Source of the DNA: Paraburkholderia bryophila
GTDB lineage: Bacteria > Pseudomonadota > Gammaproteobacteria > Burkholderiales > Burkholderiaceae
DNA: 64,000 nt
Assembly (NCBI RefSeq): GCF_013409255.1
Contig: NZ_JACCAS010000002.1
Location: 2,594,001-2,658,000, forward strand
Direction: 5' to 3'
Positions within the stretch are counted from its first letter, which is position 1; each line of letters starts with the position of its first letter. A program made the position numbers and the translations under genes. Of the stretch, positions 33,961 through 42,690 are shown one piece after another. The notes under the pieces are model-generated. The model did not search any database. It was not told the DNA's origin and was given only the letters and a program-made list of their open reading frames with translations.

Positions 33961-34860
33961 TCACTCCCCGTGACCCGCCTTCACAAAATCGACAAACACG
34001 CGTAGCGGCGCGGGCACATGCCGGTGCCCCGGATAGTAGAGAAACGGCCCCGAAAAGCTTGGCCACCACGACTCCAGAATCGGCTCCAACGCACCGCTGT
34101 CAAGCTGAGGACGCAGCCAGTCTTCGAACAGATGAATTACGCCCACGCCGGCGACCGCTGCGCTGATCGCCAGATCGAGCGCCGCGCCCGGACGCACGAG
34201 CAGCGGCCCGGTCGGATTCAACTGCAGCGCTTCGCCGTCGCGCTCGAAATGCCACATCGGAATCGCGCCGCCGGCGAATTGGCCGCGCAGGCAAGCATGC
34301 GCGAGCAATTCGCGCGGGTGCTCGGGACGGCCGTGTTCGTCGAGATAAGCGGGCGCGGCGGCGGTCGCGAAGCGTTGCACGCGCGGCCCGATCGGCACGG
34401 CGATCATGTCCTGTTCGAGCCGCTCGTCGTAGCGAATGCCCGCGTCGCAACCAATCGACAGCAGGTCGACGAACCCGTCCTCCACCACGACCTCGACGCG
34501 AATGTCGGGGTACGCCTTGAGGAAGGGCACGATCACCGTGGGCAGCGTGATGCGCGCGGCGCTGGACGGCACGTTCAGCTTGAGCGTGCCGGTCGGCTTG
34601 TCGCGAAAGCCGTTCAGCACGTCGAGCGCGGCTTCCATTTCGGTGAACAGCGGCGTCAGCTTTTCGATCAGACGTAGACCGGCTTCGGTCGGCGCCACGC
34701 TGCGCGTGGTGCGGTTGAGCAGACGCAAGCCGAGCTTCGCTTCGAGACGGCGCACGGCAATGCTGAGACTCGACGCGGACACGCCGCCGATGCGCGCCGC
34801 GTCGCGAAAGCCGCCGGCCCGCGCGACGGAAACGAAAGCGGAAAGATCATTTAATTCCAT
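33961..34860 (-). CDS. LysR-family transcriptional regulator
   Basis: 299 residues from the ATG at 34860 (MELNDLSAFVSVARAGGF). The DNA-binding helix and the effector domain are typical. It is divergent from the PdxI-like reductase gene with 106 bp between, and probably controls it. GTGCAC is repeated in the gap (34869-34874 and 34889-34894). Confidence 0.87.
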   Translation of the reverse strand: MELNDLSAFVSVARAGGFRDAARIGGVSASSLSIAVRRLEAKLGLRLLNRTTRSVAPTEAGLRLIEKLTPLFTEMEAALDVLNGFRDKPTGTLKLNVPSSAARITLPTVIVPFLKAYPDIRVEVVVEDGFVDLLSIGCDAGIRYDERLEQDMIAVPIGPRVQRFATAAAPAYLDEHGRPEHPRELLAHACLRGQFAGGAIPMWHFERDGEALQLNPTGPLLVRPGAALDLAISAAVAGVGVIHLFEDWLRPQLDSGALEPILESWWPSFSGPFLYYPGHRHVPAPLRVFVDFVKAGHGE

Positions 34861-34966
34861 GGTCGCTGTGCACATTTTTGAACAACCCGTGCACGTTATG
34901 CCTATTTATTTGACAACACAACCCGGTGATACTGCGGCTCATCCCCACCCATTCAAGGAGCGCACC

Positions 34967-35848
34967 ATGTCCGACCTCAAGACTACCGACACTTTCCCGC
35001 TAGCCGGACGTTCCGTGCGGCGCATGGGCTACGGCGCGATGCAACTGGCCGGTCCCGGCGTATTCGGGCCGCCGAAGGATCGTGAGGCTGCCGTCGCGGT
35101 GCTGCGCGAGGCGCTGGCCGCAGGCGTCAATCACATCGATACGAGCGACTTTTACGGGCCGCACGTCACCAACCAGATCATTCGCGAAGCGCTGCATCCT
35201 TATCCGGACGATCTGGTGATCGTCACCAAGCTCGGCGCGGTGCGCGACGACAAGGGCGGCTGGTTGCCGGCGATGGAGCCGCAAGCGATCGAGCGCGGTC
35301 TGCACGACAACCTGCGCAATCTCGGGCTCGACGCAATGGAGATCGTCAACCTGCGCATCATGGGTAGCATTCATGCGCCTTCCGAAGGCTCGATCGAGAA
35401 AGAGGTCACGGCGCTGGCCGAGCTGCAGCAGCGCGGCCTGGTTCGCCATATCGGTTTGAGCAACGTGACGTCGGCGCAGATTGCCGAGGCGCAGCGCATT
35501 ACCGAAGTGGTCTGCGTGCAGAACCACTACAACCTGGTGCATCGCCACGACGACGCCCTGATCGACGAGCTGGCGGCGCAGGGTATCGCTTATGTGCCGT
35601 TTTTCCCGCTGGGCGGCTTTACGCCGATTCAGTCGTCGGCGCTGTCGGACCTCGCGAATGCTTTGGGCGCGACGCCGATGCAGGTCGCGCTGGCCTGGCT
35701 GTTGCAGCGCGCGCCGAACATTCTGCTGATTCCCGGCACGTCGAGCCTTCAGCATTTGCGCGAGAACCTGCAGGCCGCGCATTTGACGCTGAGCGATGAG
35801 GTTCGCGCCGAGCTCGATGCGATCGGCCGCGTGAACGGCGCAGCGTAA
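34967..35848 (+). CDS. pdxI: Aldo/keto reductase, PdxI (YdbC)-like pyridoxal reductase
   Basis: 293 residues from the ATG at 34967 with AAGGAG upstream; the frame is open far upstream but over the LysR gene. The sequence closely follows my recollection of E. coli YdbC/PdxI: RMGYGAMQLAGPGVFGPP, IDTSDFYGPHVTNQIIREAL, KHIGLSNVT-like (RHIGLSNVT) and IPGTSS. PdxI reduces pyridoxal with NADPH. The usual catalytic-His position carries NLRIMG, as in that subgroup. The call depends on recalled similarity. Confidence 0.82.
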   Translation: MSDLKTTDTFPLAGRSVRRMGYGAMQLAGPGVFGPPKDREAAVAVLREALAAGVNHIDTSDFYGPHVTNQIIREALHPYPDDLVIVTKLGAVRDDKGGWLPAMEPQAIERGLHDNLRNLGLDAMEIVNLRIMGSIHAPSEGSIEKEVTALAELQQRGLVRHIGLSNVTSAQIAEAQRITEVVCVQNHYNLVHRHDDALIDELAAQGIAYVPFFPLGGFTPIQSSALSDLANALGATPMQVALAWLLQRAPNILLIPGTSSLQHLRENLQAAHLTLSDEVRAELDAIGRVNGAA

Positions 35849-36082
35849 GCGTAGGCATCAAGGCGCGGCGGAGATAAGGCTCCGCTGCGCCTCACGTGGT
35901 TCTCACCGCACCCGCACCCACTTCGAATCGCATCGAGCTCCTGGCACGCGCACCACGCCCGCTAGCCGCATCGCGCCAATCGCCCGCTCACACCCGCCAT
36001 TGCGGAGGTCGACCCGACCCCATGCGCATTCCTGCGATTCTGGAATGGTAGATTGGTCCGCGCTTAATCGGGGGCAAACTCT
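35849..36082. other. Intergenic region before the acyltransferase gene
   Basis: 234 bp with no gene and no structure I can name beyond Arg/His-codon-rich repeats of CGCACC-like sequence. It probably contains the promoter of the next gene. Confidence 0.4.
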
Positions 36083-37240
36083 ATGGCGGTGGGCTCAAAC
36101 CAGTCGGGCGGTGGGTTTCCCGCGTTGACCAGTATCCGGTTCATTGCCGCTTTCGCGGTCGTCATCTCTCACTTCTCGGAACGCAACCTGTTGCCATTGC
36201 CGGCTGCATTGTTCAATTTCATCGACGGCGGCCGCTCGGCCGTGTCGCTGTTCTTCGTGCTGTCCGGTTTCATTCTGACCTTCACGTATCGCGACAAACT
36301 GGCCCACGGCGGCGTGCGCTCGTTTTACGAGGCACGTGTCGCGCGCATTTATCCGATGATCCTGCTCGGCCTGCTGATGTGCGTGCCGGTCGTGATCTAC
36401 CTCGTGCTTAATGACAACCCGCAACTGATGCTGGAGTGGTACGCGCTGAAGGGCGCGATCTACCCGGCGCTTCTCGTCAGCCTGATCGCCCAGTTGCTGC
36501 TGCTCAATGGCTGGCTGCCGTTTTCGGCCATCAATCAGCCATGGAACGGACCCTCGGATAGCGTTTCCTGCGAGGCGTTCTTCTATCTTCTGTTTCCGTT
36601 TCTACTTTGCCGCACGGCCACGATGAGCGTCGCGCGAATCGGCTTGATGGCCCTCGCGACGTGGCTCGTGACCGGTGTATGGATTGCGTTGCTGAAAGGC
36701 TTCGTGCCGCTGTCGCGCAGCGCCGCCATGATTTACGCGATGCCGGTCACGCGGCTCGCCGAGTTCGTGATGGGTATTGCGGTGGCGATCTGCTATCTGC
36801 GTCTTGGAGCGAGCGGCAGGTCGCAGCATGGTAGAGGCATCGTGCTGATCGGCGTGGCGTTGAGTGCGATCTTCATACTCAGTGTGTGGCGGCCGATCTG
36901 GCCGGCCTTCTATGTGGAGTCGCCGTTTTACGCCGCGTTGATACTGGGACTCGCGTTGCTGGAGCGCCCCGTGTTGGGCTTGTTGAGCTGGCGACCGCTG
37001 GTGCGATTGGGGGAGGCGAGTTATTCGTTGTACCTCACGCATCTGCCGCTGGCGCTCTGGTCGGTGATGCTGGGTTTCGGGCCGTCGAACGGCTGGATCA
37101 TGATTCCCGTGAGCGTGCTGATCAGTCTGCTGTGCTTCCGCTTCTATGAGGAGCCGATGCGTCGGAAGATCAAGGCGCGCTTTGCGGGTCAGAAGATCGC
37201 TCGACTGCCTGCGGCGGAGCCGGGGCAGACCGCGGTTTAG
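36083..37240 (+). CDS. Membrane acyltransferase-3 family protein
   Basis: 385 residues with about ten membrane segments. The N-terminal signature SIRFIAAFAVVISHF with the catalytic His, the RxxR-like VARIYP segment and the C-terminal YSLYLTHLPLALW are typical of the AT3 family (OafA-like). Such enzymes O-acetylate lipopolysaccharide, exopolysaccharide or other sugars. No polysaccharide genes are nearby, so the acceptor is unknown. Confidence 0.88.
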   Translation: MAVGSNQSGGGFPALTSIRFIAAFAVVISHFSERNLLPLPAALFNFIDGGRSAVSLFFVLSGFILTFTYRDKLAHGGVRSFYEARVARIYPMILLGLLMCVPVVIYLVLNDNPQLMLEWYALKGAIYPALLVSLIAQLLLLNGWLPFSAINQPWNGPSDSVSCEAFFYLLFPFLLCRTATMSVARIGLMALATWLVTGVWIALLKGFVPLSRSAAMIYAMPVTRLAEFVMGIAVAICYLRLGASGRSQHGRGIVLIGVALSAIFILSVWRPIWPAFYVESPFYAALILGLALLERPVLGLLSWRPLVRLGEASYSLYLTHLPLALWSVMLGFGPSNGWIMIPVSVLISLLCFRFYEEPMRRKIKARFAGQKIARLPAAEPGQTAV

Positions 37241-37272
37241 GCGCGGCGTGGCTACGCCCCACGCAAAACAGC

Positions 37273-38166
37273 CTAAGGCCGGTAACGCAACGTATCGACC
37301 AATACCGCGAGCGCGCGCGACGACTGTCGGCGGCTCGGGTAGTACAGGTGATAACCGGGGAACGTCGGGCACCAGTCCTTCAGCACCGCTTTCAGCCGCC
37401 CCTCGGCGACCTGCGGACGCACCAGTTCCTCGGGCACATACGCAAGACCGCAGCCCGTCAGCGCCGCGTTGAGCATCTGCTGTGTGCCGTTGCACGTCAA
37501 TTGCCCCTCGACGCGCACCTTCAGTTTGTGCCCGGCCTTTTCGAATTCCCACGCGTACAAACCCCCGTAGGTCGGCAGCCGCAGGTTGATGCAGTTGTGC
37601 TCGGTCAGATCCTGCGGCGTCTTCGGCCGCGCGTGCTTCGCGAAGTAGGTGGGCGCGCCGACCACCGCCATGCGCATGTCCGGCGCAATGCGGACCGCGA
37701 TCATGTCTTTAGCCACCTGGTCGCCGAGACGGATACCCACGTCGTAACGTTGCGCGACGATATCGGTCAGCCCGAAATCCACCACCAGTTCGATCTTGAT
37801 GTCCGGATAGTCGGGCAGCAGTTGCGCGAGCCTGGGTTGAAGAATCGTGTTCGCCGCATGTTCGTCGGTCGTGATGCGGATCGTGCCGGCCGGTTTGTCG
37901 CGCAATTCGCCTAGCGCCGCGAGTTCCTCGTCGATTTCGTCGAAGCGCGGGCCCACCGTGCTCAGCAACCGCTCGCCGGCCGGCGTGGGCGACACGCTGC
38001 GCGTTGTACGGGTGAGCAGGCGCAGACCGAGTCGCGTTTCGAGGCCGCGAATCGTGTGGCTCAGCGCCGATTGCGATACGCCGAGCTTGGCCGCCGCTTT
38101 GGTGAAGCTGCGCTCGCGGGCGACTGCGATAAAAGCCAGCAGGTCGTTCAGATTGTCGCGTGCCAT
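37273..38166 (-). CDS. LysR-family transcriptional regulator
   Basis: 297 residues (MARDNLNDLLAFIAVARERSFTKAAAKLGVS at the N terminus). It is divergent from a carboxymuconolactone-decarboxylase-like protein and an aldo/keto reductase, which are its likely targets. A perfect ATTCATGAAT palindrome (38165-38174) overlaps its start and could be an autoregulatory site. Confidence 0.87.
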   Translation of the reverse strand: MARDNLNDLLAFIAVARERSFTKAAAKLGVSQSALSHTIRGLETRLGLRLLTRTTRSVSPTPAGERLLSTVGPRFDEIDEELAALGELRDKPAGTIRITTDEHAANTILQPRLAQLLPDYPDIKIELVVDFGLTDIVAQRYDVGIRLGDQVAKDMIAVRIAPDMRMAVVGAPTYFAKHARPKTPQDLTEHNCINLRLPTYGGLYAWEFEKAGHKLKVRVEGQLTCNGTQQMLNAALTGCGLAYVPEELVRPQVAEGRLKAVLKDWCPTFPGYHLYYPSRRQSSRALAVLVDTLRYRP

Positions 38167-38336
38167 TCATGAATCTCACTCATGGGTGTTTGCCGATTCT
38201 ACCGTCTAGTCGCGGGCCGCCGCAGCGCTTAAATTGAAGGCCTGATGCAATCGGACCGACGTGAGGCGTTGCTGGCCCCACGCATCGATGCCGATGCTGC
38301 TTTCGAACCGTACCAAATCGAACTGGAGAATCTTGC

Positions 38337-38663
38337 ATGGCGAACGAACCCAACACCGCGCGCAAAGCGTTCGGCGATATCGCCCCCGCGCTGGCGGACT
38401 ACACCGACAAAGTGCTGTTCGGCGAGGTCTGGCAACGGCCGGGGCTGTCGCCGCGCGATCGCAGTCTCGTCACCGTGGCCGGCCTCGTGGCGATGTATCG
38501 CAGCAACGAACTGCCGTTTCATCTCGGCAAGGCACTCGACAACGGCGTGTCGCGCGACGAGCTGATCGAGTTGATCACGCACCTCGCGTTCTATTCGGGG
38601 TGGCCGACCGCCAGCACGGCGCTCGGCATCGCGCGACAGGTTTTCGCGGGCCGCGACGCCTGA
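38337..38663 (+). CDS. Carboxymuconolactone decarboxylase-family protein
   Basis: 108 residues, all-helical CMD/AhpD-like fold: LSPRDRSLVTVAGLVAMYRSNELPFHLGKALDNGVSRDELIELITHLAFYSGWP. The position that is Cys in AhpD is not present as CxxC, so a peroxidase role is unlikely. Small proteins of this family often accompany aldo/keto reductases or quinone reductases under LysR control, as here; the reaction is unknown. Confidence 0.85.
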   Translation: MANEPNTARKAFGDIAPALADYTDKVLFGEVWQRPGLSPRDRSLVTVAGLVAMYRSNELPFHLGKALDNGVSRDELIELITHLAFYSGWPTASTALGIARQVFAGRDA

Positions 38664-38755
38664 TCGCATGGTCGTCTGATCGCCGCTCGGGTGGATCACT
38701 TCACAGCATATCGAGCCATACAGGCGCCAGCCATGGCGTGACAGGAGAGCAAGGA

Positions 38756-39760
38756 ATGGATTACCGGTATCTGGGCCGCAGCGCCCTCAAGGTCTCGCCG
38801 TTGTGTCTCGGCGCGATGATGTTCGGCGGCGAGACCGACGAAGCGACGTCGACGCGCATCATCGACAAGGCCTACGATCAGGGCGTCAATTTCATCGACA
38901 CCGCGGATGTGTATCACGCGGGCCGTTCGGAGGAAATCGTCGGACGGGCTATCGCGCCGCGTCGCGATAACTGGGTGGTGGCCACCAAGTTCGGCTATCC
39001 GGGCGGGCAAGGGCCGAACCAACAGGGGCAGTCGCGCAAGTGGATCATGCAGTCCGTCGACGCAAGCCTGAAACGGCTCGGCACCGACTACCTCGACATT
39101 CTGTACTTTCACCGCGCGCTGACCGATGCGCCGATGGAAGAGGCCGTGCGCGCGATCGGCGATCTGATCCGTCAAGGCAAGATCCGCTACTTCGGCGTGT
39201 CGAATTTCCGTGGCTGGCGTATTGCCGAAATCGTGCGACTCGCCGATCAGCTCGGCATCGACCGACCGGTCGCGAGCGAGCCGTTGTACAACCTCGTGGA
39301 CCGTACCGCGGAAGTCGAGCAATTGCCCGCCGCGCATCACTACGGTCTGGGCGTCGTGCCGTACAGCCCGCTCGCGCGCGGCGTGCTCAGCGGCAAATAC
39401 GCGGTGGATACGCCGCCGCCGGCCGACTCGCGCGCGGGTCGCGGCGACAAGCGGATTCAGCAGACCGAGTGGCGTCCCGAGTCGTTGCACATCGCGCGGA
39501 CGATTGCCGATCACGCGGCGCAACGCGGCACGACCTCGATCGCGTTCGCGCTTGCGTGGGTGCTGAAGAACCAGATGGTCAGCAGCACGATCGCCGGTCC
39601 GCGTACCGAAGCGCACTGGGACGGCTACATGGAGGCCCTGAAGCTGCAACTCGGCCCCGACGACGAAGCGCTCGTGAATAGCCTCGTGCCGCCTGGCCAT
39701 GCGTCGACGCCGGGTTATACGGACCCCGGCTATCCGATCGAAGGACGGCGCGTCGCGTGA
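38756..39760 (+). CDS. Aldo/keto reductase (AKR11/YajO-like)
   Basis: 334 residues from the ATG at 38756 (ribosome site AGGAGAG). TIM-barrel AKR with tetrad residues in IDTADVYHAG (Asp, Tyr), ATKFGY (Lys) and DILYFHRA (His), and cofactor loop IAGPRTEAHW. It is 92 nt after the CMD-family gene and divergent from the LysR at 37273, so the pair probably forms an aldehyde or quinone detoxification unit. Substrate unknown. Confidence 0.88.
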   Translation: MDYRYLGRSALKVSPLCLGAMMFGGETDEATSTRIIDKAYDQGVNFIDTADVYHAGRSEEIVGRAIAPRRDNWVVATKFGYPGGQGPNQQGQSRKWIMQSVDASLKRLGTDYLDILYFHRALTDAPMEEAVRAIGDLIRQGKIRYFGVSNFRGWRIAEIVRLADQLGIDRPVASEPLYNLVDRTAEVEQLPAAHHYGLGVVPYSPLARGVLSGKYAVDTPPPADSRAGRGDKRIQQTEWRPESLHIARTIADHAAQRGTTSIAFALAWVLKNQMVSSTIAGPRTEAHWDGYMEALKLQLGPDDEALVNSLVPPGHASTPGYTDPGYPIEGRRVA

Positions 39761-39792
39761 TCGTATGAGGCGCCTGCAAGAAAGCGGGCGTC

Positions 39793-40686
39793 TCACACCG
39801 ACGCCGCGATCGTGTCCCGTAGCCACCGATGCGCGGGATCGCGATGCACGCGCTCGTGCCACAGCATCGCCATCTCGTAGCCCGGCACCTCGACGGGCGG
39901 CTCGACCATTCGCAGCGCGCTGTTTTCGCGCACCAGCCGCGCCGGCACCATGCCGACCAGATCGGTGCTCGCGAGCGCCGATACCATGAACAGAAAATGC
40001 GGCACGGACAGCACCACGCGGCGCGTGAGGCCGATCTTCGCGAGCGATTCATCGGTGACGCCGAAGAATCCGCCGCCGTCCGGCGACACGATCACCTGCT
40101 CCAGTTTGCAGAACTGCGCGAGCGTCGGCCGGCGCTTCAGACGCGGGTGACCGGCGCGGCCCACCAGCACGTAGCGCTCGGCGAACAGCACGCGACGGCG
40201 TAAACCGTCGGGCGCGCCTTCGCTGGTATGGAAGCCCAGATCGATTTCTCCCTGTTCCGCTTGCCGCATCAGTCGCGGTGGCACCGCTTCGACGATCGCC
40301 AGACGCGTGCCTGGCGCGGCCGCTCTTAACGTGGCCAACGTGGGGAGGATGATGGTCGACTCGGCGTAGTCGGTGGCGGCGATTCGCCAACTGTGAGTTG
40401 CTTCGGCCGGATCGAACGGACTGGCCGGCGCGACCGCGCGTTCGAGTGCTTCGAGCGCCTCGCGCAACGGTTCGCGCAACGCTTCGGCACGGGCAGTGGG
40501 GCGCATGCCGCGCGGTCCCGGCAGCAACAGCGGGTCGCCGAACAGATCGCGCAATTTCGCGAGATGCACGCTGACCGACGGCTGCGAGAAGTTCAAACGT
40601 TCGGCCGCGCGCGTCACGTTGTGCTCGGACAGCAGCACGTCGAGCGTGACCAGCAGGTTCAGATCCAGCCTTCTGAGATTAACCAT
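39793..40686 (-). CDS. LysR-family transcriptional regulator (NodD/LeuO-like branch)
   Basis: 297 residues. N terminus MVNLRRLDLNLLVTLDVLLSEHNVTRAAERLNFSQPSVS belongs to the NodD-like branch. It is divergent from a flavodoxin-like quinone reductase across 85 bp that contain an interrupted palindrome. Confidence 0.88.
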   Translation of the reverse strand: MVNLRRLDLNLLVTLDVLLSEHNVTRAAERLNFSQPSVSVHLAKLRDLFGDPLLLPGPRGMRPTARAEALREPLREALEALERAVAPASPFDPAEATHSWRIAATDYAESTIILPTLATLRAAAPGTRLAIVEAVPPRLMRQAEQGEIDLGFHTSEGAPDGLRRRVLFAERYVLVGRAGHPRLKRRPTLAQFCKLEQVIVSPDGGGFFGVTDESLAKIGLTRRVVLSVPHFLFMVSALASTDLVGMVPARLVRENSALRMVEPPVEVPGYEMAMLWHERVHRDPAHRWLRDTIAASV

Positions 40687-40699
40687 GGCAATACCTAAT

Positions 40700-40723
40700 A
40701 TATTGGGAATTCATTTCCAATAT
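40700..40723. promoter_or_regulatory. Candidate LysR-binding dyad between regulator and quinone reductase
   Basis: ATATTGGGAA (40700-40709) and TTTCCAATAT (40714-40723) are inverted repeats with one mismatch and a 4-bp spacer, in the 85-bp gap between the divergent genes. This T-N11-A-type dyad is what a LysR regulator would bind. Confidence 0.55.
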
Positions 40724-40771
40724 ACCGGAGCGGGATCTATCGTGGTTTCTTTTAGCCACGAAGGCACGATC

Positions 40772-41548
40772 ATGAACGTTCTAATTGTCTACGCCCACCC
40801 GGAACCCAAATCGTTGAATGGGTCGCTGAAGGACTTTTCGGTCAAACGTCTCGAAGAGGCGGGGCACACCGTACAGGTCTCCGATCTCTATGCAATGAAC
40901 TGGAAAGCACTGCTCGACGCGCACGACAGCGTCGAGCGCCAGGCCGGCGAGCGCTTCGATCCGTCGCGCGAGTCGAAGCATGCGTATGCCAATGGATTGC
41001 AGAGCAAAGATATCGAACGCGAGCAGGAGAAGCTGAAGTGGGCGGATGCCGTCATCCTGCAGTTTCCGCTCTGGTGGTTCTCCATGCCGGCCATCCTCAA
41101 AGGCTGGGTGGAGCGCGTTTATGCGTACGGTTTCGCGTATGGCGTCGGTGAGCATTCCGACGCGCGCTGGGGCGAACGCTACGGCGAGGGCATGTTCGCC
41201 GGCAAACGCGCGATGCTGGTCGTCAGCACCGGTGGATGGGAGTCGCACTACAGTTCGCGCGGCATCAACGGTCCGATGAACGACGTGCTGTTCCCGATTC
41301 AGCACGGCATTCTGTATTACCCCGGTTTCGACGTGTTGCCGCCGTTCGTGATTCATCGGACGAGCCGTGTCGACGCAGCGAAATACGCCGAGGTGAGCGA
41401 CGCGCTTGGGCAGCGTCTGGACGCGCTGTGGACGACCACGCCGATTCCGTTCCGGCCGCAAAACGACGGCGCATATACGATTCCGGATCTCACGTTGCGA
41501 GCGGACATTGCGCCGGATCGGGTTGGGTTCGCGGCGCATGTCGAATAG
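40772..41548 (+). CDS. NAD(P)H quinone oxidoreductase, flavodoxin-like fold (NQO1/MdaB type)
   Basis: 258 residues from the ATG at 40772; longer frames run antisense over the LysR gene. MNVLIVYAHPEPKSLNGSL binds FMN/FAD phosphate and FPLWWFSMPAILKGWVERV is the family signature. It carries out two-electron reduction of quinones. The neighbouring divergent LysR and the dyad suggest induction by a quinone or electrophile. Confidence 0.9.
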   Translation: MNVLIVYAHPEPKSLNGSLKDFSVKRLEEAGHTVQVSDLYAMNWKALLDAHDSVERQAGERFDPSRESKHAYANGLQSKDIEREQEKLKWADAVILQFPLWWFSMPAILKGWVERVYAYGFAYGVGEHSDARWGERYGEGMFAGKRAMLVVSTGGWESHYSSRGINGPMNDVLFPIQHGILYYPGFDVLPPFVIHRTSRVDAAKYAEVSDALGQRLDALWTTTPIPFRPQNDGAYTIPDLTLRADIAPDRVGFAAHVE

Positions 41549-41719
41549 GGCGGCGTAGTGCGATGCAGCATGGGCCTGCTGTCAAAGTCCCAAGCTGACG
41601 GGGCCGTAGGGTTGGTTGAAATATGGTTGTAAGTCCTCCTTGCTAGAGTCGGCGACAGAATTTTGCCGCCGGATGCCGGACCGTGCTCTTCGGACACCTC
41701 AGGCAACTTCGTTGCATGG

Positions 41720-41753
41720 GACCAGAGTCAGCGCTAAAGCGCTAACGCTGGTC
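41720..41753 (+). promoter_or_regulatory. Structured leader before the esterase gene
   Basis: GACCAG and CTGGTC enclose two copies of the self-complementary AGCGCT, ending 19 nt before the esterase start. It may be a hairpin in the 5' untranslated RNA or a terminator of the upstream gene. No T-run. Confidence 0.35.
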
Positions 41754-41772
41754 GACACGAGAGCGACAAACC

Positions 41773-42624
41773 ATGATTCAAGCGCGTACGTTCTGGCTCA
41801 TTCTGATGCTGCTCGTCACGACCCCCGCATGGGCGTTTCAGTCGAGGGTCGTGACCATTCCGAGCGCCGCTATGCACAAGTCGCTCGAAGCGACGGTGGT
41901 GCTGCCGGATCAATACCGGCGCGGCAAAGCGGCCGACCGTTTCCCCGTCGTCTATCTGCTGCACGGCTCGGGCGGCGACTACACCGACTGGACCAGCAAT
42001 TCCCATATCGGCAAACTCGCCGACCGCTACCATGTGATTCTCGTGATGCCCGACGGCGGCCACGAGAGCTGGTACATCGACAGTCCGGTCGATCCGCGCA
42101 GCCGTTACGAAACCTATGTAGGTACTGAAGTAGTCGGCTATATCGACGCGCATTTCCGCACCATCGCAACACGCCAGGCGCGTGCGATTACGGGCCTGAG
42201 CATGGGCGGTTTCGGCGCCTTGCATATCGCGCTGGACCGGCCGGACGAATTCGGCGCGGCGGGCAGTATCAGCGGCGCGGTGGATCCGCGCGGCTGCGAG
42301 GATGAGCCCGGCATCGACGACGTGTTCGGCGATCCCACCCGGCACGCGGACTTCTGGAACAACGAGGCGATCGTCGCGAATGCGCGGACCTTCGGCAACG
42401 CGCATATCGCGCTGACGATCGATTGCGGCGTGAACGACTCGCTCGTGCAATCGAACCGGATGCTGCACGCGCGGCTCGTCGAACTCGGCGTGCCGCACGA
42501 TTACGCCGAGCGGCCTGGCGGCCATACGTGGACCTATTGGGCTAACGCGGTGCAGTATCAGGTGCTGTTCTTCGCCGGAACGTTCAAACGGAACGGAAGC
42601 GCTGCGGGCAGCACCGCGGCCTGA
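41773..42624 (+). CDS. Secreted esterase of the S-formylglutathione hydrolase/antigen 85 fold
   Basis: 283 residues. Signal peptide MIQARTFWLILMLLVTTPAWA. Alpha/beta-hydrolase with PVVYLLHGSGGDYTDW, nucleophile in GLSMGGFGALHIA and His in GGHTWTYW. The Esterase D family includes feruloyl and acetyl-xylan esterases as well as S-formylglutathione hydrolase; export makes a polysaccharide or plant-ester role more likely here. It is convergent with the ATCase gene. Confidence 0.87.
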   Translation: MIQARTFWLILMLLVTTPAWAFQSRVVTIPSAAMHKSLEATVVLPDQYRRGKAADRFPVVYLLHGSGGDYTDWTSNSHIGKLADRYHVILVMPDGGHESWYIDSPVDPRSRYETYVGTEVVGYIDAHFRTIATRQARAITGLSMGGFGALHIALDRPDEFGAAGSISGAVDPRGCEDEPGIDDVFGDPTRHADFWNNEAIVANARTFGNAHIALTIDCGVNDSLVQSNRMLHARLVELGVPHDYAERPGGHTWTYWANAVQYQVLFFAGTFKRNGSAAGSTAA

Positions 42625-42690
42625 TGTCGAACGGTTGCGGCGCCGGCATCGCGCAGGCGCCGCTGAAGCGACTCAAGCGACTCAAACCAC

